Source: Chimonanthus salicifolius
Lineage: Eukaryota; Streptophyta; Magnoliopsida; Laurales; Calycanthaceae
Assembly: GCA_013350335.1 (NCBI GenBank)
Contig: CM023534.1
Location: 22,463,302 to 22,527,301 of the forward strand
DNA length: 64,000 nucleotides
Direction of reading: 5' to 3'
Positions 11,921 through 21,422 of the stretch are shown here, in pieces (position 1 is the first letter of the stretch; the number at the start of each line of letters is the position of its first letter). The position numbers were made by a program, and so were the translations under genes. The notes below the pieces were generated by a model, which saw nothing but the letters and a program-made list of their open reading frames with translations, did not search any database and had not been told where the DNA came from.

Positions 11921-12640
11921 TCATATCTTGCATTTCAAACTGACTGGAGATAAACTTCTTGGTTTCAAACTACTAAGATCATTAGTGGCAAGCAATATAT
12001 CGTGAATGTAAAATATCAAGAAGATATATTTGCTTTTACTAACCTTCAGGTATATACACCGATCAACGGTGTTCTCCTTAAAATCGAAGGAAGTAACAGT
12101 GTCATTGAACTTAAGATACCATTGCTGGGAGGCTTGTTTAAGACTATAAATCGATTTCTTAAGTTTGCATGCCATGTGTTCTTTTTCCTCTATGGAGAAA
12201 CCCTTAGGTTGATCCATATACACATCCTCATCTATATTACCATTCAAAAATGCAGTTTCGACATCCATCTGGTGTAACTCCAAATCATAATGAGCCACCA
12301 GAACCATAATAATTCTGAAAGAATCCTTCCTAGATACAGGAGAGAAGGTCTCTTTGTAATCAATGCCATTCTTTTGAGTGAAACCCTTGGCCATAAGTCT
12401 GGTTTTATACCATTCAATATTGCCCTTTGAGTCTCGTTTAGTCTTAAAGACCCATTTACATCTCTTGTATCCTTGGGGCAATTCTACTAAATCCCAAACT
12501 TCATTTTGGTCCATGGAGTTTAATTCATCTTTCATGGCACCTTTCCATTTATCAGATTTTTCACATTCTATGGCTTCTTCGTAAGTGACCGGATCCTTAA
12601 CAGTCCCCAAATCATAATCCGATTCTTGTATATAAATCAC
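11921..12640 (-). pseudogene. Copia reverse transcriptase domain
   Basis: A 239-codon open stretch. Family landmarks in order: DPVTYEEAIECEKSDKWKGA, NEVWDLVELPQGYK, CKWVFKTKRDSKGNIE, MAKGFTQKNGIDYKETFSPV, LELHQMDVETAFLNG (which holds the first catalytic Asp), then FYIHDILLATNDL. The last should be Y-V-D-D: the first Asp of the pair is His (GAC to CAC on the coding strand), which removes an RT metal ligand. The reading frame is otherwise long, so the point change may have come before general decay. The thumb and connection to RNase H are broken. Confidence 0.92.
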
Positions 12641-13423
12641 ATAATCATTCGAAATAACAAGTCTCCTTTTGTCTGTGAGAACCTTGTTAAGATTATTTCT
12701 TTTGGTTGTTCTACAATCGGGTCATCAGTTTTGATAGTTTCCTCAGTGAGTGATTGATCATTCAAGTGTTCTATTTCATTATGTTGTTCAATGATATTAG
12801 GAACAACGACAACATACTTTGAAGTTACAGGCATAGGGACTTGTACCCTTACTTCTTCTACACTCACACTTGTCACTATATCACTCCCACTAACCTCACC
12901 ATTTTCTATGAATCTTGCGTTTCCGGTCTCTACAATCCTTAGTCTATGGTTCGTACAATAAAATCTATACTCTTTGGACTTCTCAGGGTGACTGATGAAG
13001 TAACCACTGATTGTCCTCTCATCAAGTTTCTTTTCATATGGATTATATATCCTTGTTTCCCCTAGACAACCCCATATATGCAGGTGTCTTAAACTGGGTT
13101 TCCTTCCTGTCCACCGTTCAAAAGGTGTCTTCGAAACTGACTTACTAGGAATCCTGTTTAATATATACATTGCGGTCCTTAATGCATACATCAACAACAT
13201 AATAGGTATAGTGCTATTACATAGCATGCTCTTAACCATATGCATAAGCTTACGGTTACGCCTTTCAGCAACACCATTTTGCTGAGGCTTACTAGGCATT
13301 GTATATTGTTCTACAATACCACGACTTTCTAGTAATCTAGCAAACGGCCATGGGTGTTGACCCGTTTCATCATATCTTCCATAATATTCACCACCCTAAT
13401 CAGATCTTATTACCTTCACCTTT
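12637..13423 (-). pseudogene. Copia integrase, C-terminal half
   Basis: The open piece 12637-13299 begins PSKPQQNGVAERRNRKLMHM, which holds the catalytic Glu of the D-D-E triad, and continues with AMYILNRIPSKSVSKTPFERW and LRHLHIWGCLG, both typical of copia integrase C-termini. Just upstream (13300-13423), in another frame, RSD-stop-GGEYYGRYDETG gives the second Asp region with an in-frame stop. One frameshift and at least one stop therefore separate it from the N-terminal half. Confidence 0.88.
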
Positions 13424-14257
13424 CTATATAATTGCCTTTTCCACCTCAGTGATAAATATCTCTACAGAATTAACCGCTTGAGATTTATCGTGCAATAGAA
13501 AAATGTAACCATAACGTGAAAATTCATGTATAAAGGTGATAAAATAAAATTCTCCACCAAAAGATGGAATATCAAAGGGGCCACATATGTCAGTGTGGAT
13601 CAATTCATGTAGCCCTTTGCTTCTATTGACGTATTTCTTAGTGTGTTTGGTTTGCTTACCCTCAATGCATTCCATACACACACCTAAGTTAGAAAAGTCA
13701 AGACTCGGTAGAATCCCTTCCTTTATTAATTGTTCAATTCTATTACGAGATATGTGTCCCAATCTTTTATGCCACAGAATCGAGGAATTTTCATTTATTA
13801 ACTCACGTTTAATACCAACATTATGATGCAGGGTTAGGACAGAATTTGCAAAGGCATCATCCAGTTTCAAACTATAAAGATCATCAATCATCAACCCAGA
13901 TCTAATAGAAGAAGAGGACTTAAATAAACTGAAAGTATTTTGTCCAAACTTACAATGAAAACCATCAATGTCTAATTTAGAAGTGGAAATTAAGTTTCTA
14001 GCAGTAGTGGGAACAAAAATACAATTAAACAAATCCAAATGATAGCCAGTGTCGAGAAAGAGACGATAGGTTCCTATGGCTTCAACTGGCACCTTTTCCC
14101 GATTGCCCATGTAGAGAGAGACTTTAGTTAGGTAGGTATTCTGGATTGTAAAGAATCCCTACATCGTATTACAAACGTGAGTTGTTGCCCCAGAATAAAG
14201 CCATCAAGTGTTAGAGAAAACTTCAGTTAAATTAGATCCGAAACATGCTGAAATGTA
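13424..14257 (-). pseudogene. Copia protease and integrase N-terminal half
   Basis: The protease motif lies at about 14195-14215 on the minus strand and reads LYSGATTHVC: the catalytic Asp of the family's D-S-G-A is Tyr. A stop follows before the 228-codon open piece 13424-14110. That piece carries LILDTGYHL-like protease flanks, the GAG-pre-integrase zinc region (LWHKRLGHISRNRI ... CMECIEGKQTKH) and the integrase core start HTDICGPFDIPSFGGEFYFI. The usual F-I-D-D-F-S-R reads FIHEFSR here. Confidence 0.87.
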
Positions 14258-15094
14258 ATGCTTACCTTTTTTTTCGAACCATGTCTTACGCTTATGGCAA
14301 TCTTTCTGGAAGTGTCCTTACTTCTTGCAGAAGTGCCACCTCACACCACAAGGTTTTCCCTTTCCATTAGCCCGACAACTCGTACTAGGCTCATAAGACT
14401 TAGCTTTGACTTTCTTGTACTTTTTGGGCTTAAATCCCTTTTTCTTTATAGACTCTTGACTAGTGAAGTGGACTGATTGGTGACCCATTTGCTTGAGTCT
14501 GGTCTCCTCTTGGATTAACATACTGGACAATTTACTAACTTGCCATTTATCTTTCATGGTGTTATAGTTAATTTGAAATGGTCTAAACTGAGGAGGTAAC
14601 GAGTTCAAAATGAACTGAACCAGAAAAAAGTCATCCATAGTCATCTCTAATTTCTTCAATTGAGCAGCGATGTTGGACATCTCAATCACATGCTCATACA
14701 TGCGACGACTCTCATCAAACTTCATGGTGGTAAGTCTGACCATAAGTGTCCAAGCTAAGGATTTGTCAGCAGTCTTGAACTTATCTTCTACACTTTTGAG
14801 AAATTCTTTGGCATTTTTAGAATTAGGTAAGGAAGACTTGATATTGTTGGCCATTATCATGCACATAAACTTGAGGCTAAATCTATTTGACTGAACCAAC
14901 ATTCCATGGGATGCCCTCTCTTCAGCCGTACTCTCACCAGTAATGGTAGGCTGATCATCAATCAATGCCTTATCATGATCTAGTACACCTAAGTGAAACT
15001 TGACTTGTTCTTTCCATTAAGAGAAGTTTGCCCCATTGAGTATGGGAACAGATGAGGAACGCTCATGCAATGGAATAGATAATGAACCTGCAAA
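14258..15094 (-). pseudogene. Copia gag
   Basis: A 215-codon open stretch (14318-14965) preceded in frame by GSLSIPLHERSSSVPILNGA, a stop, then WKEQVKFHLGVLDHDKAL. It shows the retrotransposon gag (UBN2-type) pattern, with AWTLMVRLTTMKFDESRRMY and LEMTMDDFFLVQFILNSLP. The zinc knuckle at the C-terminus reads CHFCKK-stop-GHFQKDCHK in effect: a stop codon lies inside the CCHC motif, separating gag from the protease. An AG acceptor-like site (TTTTGCAG) lies just before the first recognisable codon. Confidence 0.87.
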
Positions 15095-16155
15095 ATGTAC
15101 ATAATTTCATGATCACTAAATAATGCTCTTATGAGTTTTAAACATAATTTGAAACACACAATTAATTTGACTTTAGTGAACAGTGTTATCGGATCTACCT
15201 TTGGGTAATCTTATGAAACACTATTCAAATGTTATGGTGATTCCCAATCACCGATAGGACTAATCAACTAAGTACAAGTGACTAAATATCGTAGTCACCT
15301 TTGGGTGTCCGTACTAATACTAACCACAAGTACCCGTCAATTATCCTATCGCAATCCATTAACCATTCGGAACGGTCCACCTTTGGGCTAACCTATTATC
15401 TTTGTGGCTAGGGATTGCGATTTGCAAGGCCATCATTATCCAATACTTGGGAAGAGTACTGAATCTTTGTTATAAGACTCGAAAGTCGATTTATTCCGAT
15501 TGGGCCACTTTGGTGACTACCAAACCGTATCTTTATGTGATTTTAAATAAAGCTTACATTTAATTTATAAAATCTTTGATATTAAGCACATAGTGATATT
15601 CTAAATATAATGAATACACTCAGAAAACTTTATTGCTGGTCTTTCGGTTCGCAACAAGAATACACAACCCTTCGGTAAATAAGTCTAAGTAAACTAGTTG
15701 ATTGATTGAATCAATGGAAACTCAACCTAAAATGGTAGTGAAATTCGACTGAACGAATGAGTTAGAATTGAATGTTTGCTGTCCCTTTATGGTCAAAACT
15801 AAGATTATAACTTAGCCCGTTTTTGGATAACCAAACAGCTGTCTGTTCAAAACTAGTCATTTCCCTTTGCTGGTTGAAAACTGCTGTGTGAACAATATAG
15901 TTTGGCCAAAAATCTGTATGGTTTTTAACCCCTTATTGCTACCAAAAAACCAAACCCAATTGCTAACTGGAAAAACAACTAGTTTGCAGCCTCTAGACTG
16001 GGTTTAAAATTAGATAGTTATAGTCCGAAACAGTAAGAAGATTTGATCATATTGCTGGTTGAATTTAAGATCTGAGTTATTTTCATTTTCTTAAGTTCCA
16101 TTTCTTCACAACACAGCCGTAATGAAAAATACCAAGTGATTCAGTTTCAAACTTG
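15095..16155 (-). other. Copia 5' leader, non-coding
   Basis: The interval between the PBS and gag has no coding signal. It contains several 'TTTGGG' phrases and short repeats (ACCTTTGGGTAATC, ACCTTTGGGTGTCC, ACCTTTGGGCTAAC) spaced roughly 70-110 bases apart at about 15199, 15298 and 15380. Function unknown. Confidence 0.6.
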
Positions 16156-16167
16156 GCTCTGATACCA
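16156..16167 (-). promoter_or_regulatory. Copia primer-binding site
   Basis: On the minus strand TGGTATCAGAGC, two bases inside the 5' LTR. This is the standard complement of the 3' end of plant initiator tRNA-Met. Confidence 0.93.
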
Positions 16168-16169
16168 AT

Positions 16170-16756
16170 TGATAGATTATTTTCTTAATGGGATTGAGTG
16201 TTTGGGCATTTGAATCATACAATATCTTTCTTATACTCAAATCAAACATGATTTTAATCCACTGATTACATGCCACAAGATCGTGAATCAAATCGTGTTT
16301 TACAAACATATATAATCATAGTATTCATAAGGCAGAAATAAACATCATAAATAAATTGTGCGTATCCAAATCCATCGCTATCAAGTGAGTTCCTTAAGCT
16401 TCTTACTTTGTATTGTTATCTCCCTTACAAGTATAGATCCAAGGTTCATCTTTGGTTCTTCCTACAACACACGATCAATTCAAGATGCAAAATAGCCACT
16501 GGATTTCTCTTCTTTTATCTTCCTTAATCTCTCTCAGTTTTGTATAAGGTAATGGATAGATTGAGAGAGGGCTGTGCTGAGTAAGAAGGAGGACCCAAAT
16601 GATAGTTTCAAAGCCTTAAACCCACACTCCATCAAAGTGGGTAACTGACCCACTTATGTCTCTCAACCGTTACATGCAAGAGATATGAATGTGGCCCTTG
16701 AGTTTCAACTTCAAAATGAATATGGGCCACATCAAGAAGAGACCGTTAATCTTACG
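16170..16756 (-). repeat. Copia 5' LTR
   Basis: 587 bp, matching the 3' LTR throughout with scattered differences. On the minus strand it starts CGTAAGATTAACGG (TG changed to CG) and ends AATCTATCA. A GTAAC target duplication copy follows at 16757-16761. Confidence 0.92.
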
Positions 16757-16857
16757 GTAACCCCATGGGAAGTGGCCCAGAGGGATTTGATCGTGAATCA
16801 AACCTAAGACCGCTTTTCATGAGGGGAGTTTTTTTACCGTTAGGCCACCCCATTTGA
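16757..16857 (-). mobile_element. tRNA-derived SINE-like sequence, proximal part
   Basis: On the minus strand it reads GGGGTGGCCTAACGGTAAAA and, 30 or so bases on, TTAGGTTTGATTCACG. These fit the pol III A box (TGGCCTAACGG) and B box (GGTTTGATTC) of a tRNA-related SINE head. The copia element inserted within it (GTAAC duplication), so the SINE is older. Its 3' end is not defined. Confidence 0.5.
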
Positions 16858-17139
16858 GTTAAAAAAACAAAAACATATAAATCACATATTTCTCATTCAA
16901 AAAAGGCTAATTTTTTTTGGTAGGCAAGAGACTACTCCACAGACATGATTAAAACATCAAAATATACTGCTATAATTCTTCATATCTCAAGCTCTTCTTG
17001 AATACAAGCTACATACATCAAGAAAATAACAAGTGAAACAAGTACTAATTCTAAATTTTGATGGAGACCCAGCAAGCATTAGGCTGAACAATACAAAGAC
17101 TGGCCTCATTAGAACAGTAGTTCATGTGGTGAAGAAGAG
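16858..17139. other. 3' flank of the DUF247 pseudogene
   Basis: AT-rich, with no ORF or repeat recognised; it probably includes the former 3' UTR. Confidence 0.4.
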
Positions 17140-18175
17140 TCATTTTTTGTGACTTACAATTAAAAAAAGAAGCAGAAAGAAAATGGCAGTTAAAAGAGAG
17201 ACTATGGCAATGAACACAGAAATGACTACTAATGGATTCTTCACGCAATTGCGATGGAAGCTTTCTCGCAATGGGTATCTAACGATCTGTTCATAATGCT
17301 CATTGATTTTATCAAAAGTTTTGCGAATATCTCCGTCATTAATGATAAGCTTCCCCCCAATTCTGTTAACAAGATCAACCAAATGCTAATTGCTGCCAAA
17401 ACAATTATCAATTCCATGGTTGTAGAGAATCGCAACATCCTTGCAGGTGGCAATGAGGCGATCCATGAAGACAATGTAACCTGAGAAGTAAGTGCTGAAA
17501 GAGGCGCAGTGGCAATAGCATTGCTCGAATGCAACAAGATTGAGGAGCAAAGTCCCAGTAACATCTGAAACAATTGTAGGAGGGATTTCAATCACATCGC
17601 GCGAAACCAACCCAATTCGATGTTTAAATTTTATGTCCAAGAAGCCGCGGTTCTTATTTCCCTGTTCCTCCCTCTTCCTAAACAGCAGTCCCACTGCTTC
17701 AAGTTCAGCCGCACAAGGGATCATTTTTATTTGTGGGTATGGATTTTGAATTTTCTTTCTCTCATTCCCATGGGGAAGAAGTCTAGAGTGCACTAGATGG
17801 AGAAGGTGGTGGGGATTGGTGGAGGACTGTTTACTGTAGTCTTCAATAGGCAGCATGAAACTGAAGAATTCAAGAGCCATATCTTCAAGACAAACAGATT
17901 AAGCATTCATCAGATTGAAAAGAATCTGAAGAATGAAATAGGGAATCTGATTTTCTAGCATAAGCAAATCAATGGCTATGTGTTTCCTTAGCCATTTCAA
18001 TTTCACAAGGGGATCATCTTTTTCTTCTTTCGCCCTAAGAAACAGCTCAATGATGAAGCAGCCATCTAGCACCATCATTTTCACCAAAGAATTGGCATCG
18101 AGATCGATTTCTTTCGAGTAACACTCTCGAGCTTCTTTCTTATAATTCTTCACTGCCGTCAAGAAGCAGTCCAAG

Positions 18176-19398
18176 CAGGGCCGGCCTTGGCTATAGGCGA
18201 AGTAGGTGGTCGCCTAAGACCGCCAAATAAATAGGCCCCCAAGTCCATAAGCTCTTTTACTATATGTTAAATAGTTAATAATATATAATTAAAGTACAAA
18301 TTCATTCTTGTCCAGTAGGTTAGAATTGTCTCTTTATAAATACAGGACCCGGATCAAATCCGGGTTGCATTAATAATAATTTTTTTTTATTTTTATCAAG
18401 TTATTTAATAATAATAATGAAAAATAACAATAATTTGAATTAATACTACTTGAAATCATTTGACTATTTTTAACTATTTCGAATTTAGAACACTCAAAAT
18501 TGAAAATTTATATATTGATAATTTTTCTACTCAATTTAAAGCGTAGGTTTCTTAAAAAATTAAAATAATGATAGTAACAATCATAATAATTATTATTATA
18601 AGCCTCATTTTATTGAGTTTACTAATAATAATAATAAAATAATTTTAATTAATAAAGAATCTTTTAAAATATATCTATCATCTAAATAAAGATAAAGAGA
18701 AATCTATATTGAGTTATTAATTTTGAATTAAAAATAATTTAAAGCTTTTAAAATTTGAAGAGATGAAAAATCATAGCTTTATTCATTTGATCAATAAATA
18801 TTTTATTAGAAGTAATATACAAGTATAAATCATTATAATTAAGATAATTTTTAATTTTTAATTTTTTAAAAAATACAAAAAAATTGAAAAATTAAAATAA
18901 TAATAATATCTTCATTTCAAATGAGAATTTGCATTAGTGTCATACTTGAATATGATAAAAGACACAGTACCAAAAGAATAAATTGCCAAATTATATAAAA
19001 AAAAATGAATTGTTGTTTTCCAAATGCATGAATTGCTTATAAAATAATGTTGATTATACCAGTTACAGTTACTTATGCAGAAATAAGTTTTTCAAAGTTA
19101 ACACTGATAAAATCTTATCTTCGGTCTACAATGTCAGAAGAAAGATTGAATGGATTAGTTATCTTATCTATTGAAAAATAAATGTTAAAAAAACTTGAAT
19201 ATAGTAATTTAATTAGTAATTTTGCATCTCAAAATAAGAATAAATTTTAAATAATATTTTGTTATAAATTTGATTATAGTATTTTATTTAGTTTCACACA
19301 TTATAAAAAAAAATTATATAATTTTATTTTTTGTAAGTATATAAAGGCCCCATCTTAAAAACTCACCTATGGCTCCTGAAATCTCAGGGCTGGCCCTG
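18176..19398 (+). mobile_element. Non-autonomous hAT element, copy 1 (1,223 bp)
   Basis: Begins CAGGGCCGGCC and ends GGCTGGCCCTG (imperfect inverted ends), flanked by a perfect 8-bp duplication AGTCCAAG (18168-18175 and 19399-19406). Short inverted ends starting CAGGG with 8-bp duplications define hAT. The interior is very AT-rich with no transposase ORF, so it depends on a partner. It interrupts the DUF247 pseudogene. A second copy in the opposite orientation lies at 27385-28573. A tRNA-like segment lies at 18307-18368. Confidence 0.93.
18307..18368 (+). other. tRNA-like module inside hAT copy 1
   Basis: Reads GTCCAGTAGGTTAGAATTG, like a D-arm/A box, then about 20 bases later ACCCGGATCAAATCCGGGT, a 5-bp stem around ATCAAAT with the form of a T-arm/B box. 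The matching segment of copy 2 (28398-28460, minus strand) is closer to tRNA-Glu-type sequence (GTCTAGTCGGTTAGAAT ... GAGTTCAAATTC). No acceptor stem is evident. It may be a captured tRNA or SINE piece. Confidence 0.45.
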
Positions 19399-19936
19399 AG
19401 TCCAAGCAACCCTCGTCCTTCCTGGCGAGGATATCATGCAGGTACCTACGCTTGTGCTCTTCCATGGATTTTATGTATCTGTATTTCTTTTCCTCCTCCA
19501 GCGTCTGTTGATCATAACCTCTCTTTTCGAAATGAAATGGACCAATTGATACAATCTGAGGAATGTAGGGATTCTCATTTTCTACACAGAAGCGCTGAGG
19601 GACTTCGTGAATGGAGCATGTAACGCTAGCTGATGATTCTTTTAGTGTTCGAATTCTAGGCTCTGCAAGAAGTGCTTCATTCAATGAAACCGACTTCTTC
19701 TTGCTTGGCTTTGGAGCATCTTCTTCTGCTGAGGGAGGTGATTGTGTATCAGCATAACCAGCCAAATCTTTGCTTGAATCTGGTGGAAATGGATACTCTG
19801 GGAGAGTAGCTTTCTTCAAGTGGCTGAGTCCACATGAAAATTTTTCAATGTTCAAGATCACTGCTCCTAAAGAAGCCTCCTCTGCCATTTGGTTCTTAGC
19901 TAATTTTCCTCTGTTATTAGGACTTGCTCTTGACAC

Positions 19937-21417
19937 TATTTAAGACATTCCTAGTAGAGAATTGAAGAGAGAGAGGAGTGAATCACATGAAGAAATAGGA
20001 TTGAGCAAAAGCCTTAATTATGAACCTCCAAAGATGATGGTGACTAAAGGCATCTGTCCCACACTATTTCGATGCTTTTGTTGGTTACTATTTCACTGTT
20101 TGTTGTGGAATCAAGTGAAACTAGAAATAGACCCAACATGAATCCAGCAGGGTTTACAACAGTAAAAATTACTGTACTTAATTGTTGTAATTATTCGGTT
20201 TAAAATCGAAAACCTATAGCTGTAGGAGTTTGGCCTCGACCATGTTTTTGTGTATTTAATTTAAACTTATAAAAAAAAGAGAAATTCACCTAATTTTTTA
20301 TATTGGTTATTTACTAGTCCTACTTAAATTGGTAGTCCTTTCTTACATAGAGATTAAGAGAGTCATACGAGTCTTCATCAAGTTCTCTCTTCAGAAACTA
20401 ATAACTTCACTGAAGCTTGTTTCGTTTAGGTGGATCTATTTGGCCCATCAAATGCTATCAATACAATTTAGACTTTTACAAAAGAAAAGAAAATCAACAA
20501 GCTTAAATAAGTTACATATTCATTTAATTTAAAGACAAAATAATAATGAACTTTTAATAATTTCATTTCAACCATTCTTTGAATACAATTTTTTTAGAGA
20601 CATTTGGAAATAGAAATGGTCAATGATTGAATTATCCCATACATGTCGATAGAAAAGTTTTATACACTCTGAGAAATTATTGAGTGCGATACTGGATACT
20701 TCCAAATTTCAAAAATATACATACACTCGTCTAAAACAAATTGGGGCCAAAACATAATTCAAGTGCTCTGGGATAGCTGCCGGGACTGGTTGAGCTATCT
20801 GAACTCCAAGAAAAATCTCTATTAAAAAATGAAAATATCTGAAAAATAGGATTACCATCAAACGTGAATGATTGTTGCCACACTTTTTATAAAGTGAAGC
20901 ATTATTCAACAATGAAAGGGCCTTTGTCTTTGTTTTTTTGACCTTTTTCTTTTGGGTCTGGACAAAAAAAAAAATTGTTTTGCCAGCCACGCCGCTTCTT
21001 TTGTGATGACAGTGACTGCTGGATCATCGTTTTGGTCGACAAAATCTCTTTTCTTATGCGTTGTTACAAATGATCTAATAAAAATTGATCCGACCGAATA
21101 ATCGAATATGATGTGTAATGATCCAGATGATTTGACTCTAAACCAATCTGTTTATAAATGAGTGGTTTGATATGAATTCAAAAAGAAATTGGTAGACCCA
21201 ATCAAATATGTGAACTTACCATGTGAACACTAAGATGTAGTTAGGGTATGTATCATTGTCTTTTTAATTAGGTAAATGAGGAAATCTGACTTGTACCAAA
21301 TTGAACTCAAGATAGAATTGAACCAACTACACCCATTTAACAATATCAATAAATCGACCCAAATCGAGTAAGACCCGACTCAAACTTGAATAGACCTGAA
21401 CCGAGCCGAATAAGACT
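19937..21417. other. Intergenic, nothing recognised
   Basis: 5' flank of the DUF247 pseudogene followed by AT-rich DNA. Short ORFs (20329-20532, 20709-20990) show no domain. The last part contains repeated 'gacccgaactc'-type phrases typical of degraded repeats. Confidence 0.4.
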
Positions 21418-21422
21418 CGATC

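Larger units (their letters stand above)
10102..16756 (-). mobile_element. Full-length, inactive Ty1/copia retrotransposon
   Basis: LTRs at 10102-10684 and 16170-16756, flanked by a perfect 5-bp target duplication GTAAC (10097-10101 and 16757-16761). Read on the minus strand the order is 5' LTR, PBS (TGGTATCAGAGC), gag, protease, integrase, RT, RNase H, polypurine tract, 3' LTR; integrase before RT defines Ty1/copia. The LTRs differ at several positions per 100 bases. All coding parts carry stops, frameshifts or active-site changes: protease D to Y, integrase frameshift and stop, RT Y-x-D-D changed to Y-I-H-D. The terminal TG of the 5' LTR has become CG. It therefore cannot move on its own. 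Confidence 0.93.
17140..19888 (-). pseudogene. DUF247 (UPF0481) pseudogene split by a hAT element
   Basis: ATG at 19888 (MAEEASLG), after which the N-terminal part runs to the hAT element at 19398. It contains CSIHEVPQRFCVENENPYIP and QIVSIGPFHF, the DUF247 start signature. After the element the same frame resumes (CFLTAVKNYKKEARECYS, MVLDGCFIIELF, IAIDLLMLENQIPYFILQ, MIPCAAELEAVGL, VIEIPPTIVSDVTGTLLLNL, HGIDNCFGSN) and ends in a hydrophobic C-terminal segment (VVISVFIAIVSLLTAIFFLL), a predicted membrane anchor. Removing the element plus one target copy keeps the frame. Two in-frame stops remain, at 17899-17901 and 17386-17388, where the intact paralogue at 62603 reads through. DUF247 proteins are plant-specific; some act in grass self-incompatibility, but no role can be assigned here. 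Confidence 0.9.

Noticed and set aside
12002..12277. Plus-strand ORFs antisense to copia RT (also 12378-12584, 13587-13826, 14670-14894)
   Set aside because: Shadow frames of the minus-strand polyprotein, which has clear domain motifs.
18307..18368. A working tRNA gene
   Set aside because: No acceptor stem and poor anticodon stem; only the A and B box regions resemble a tRNA.
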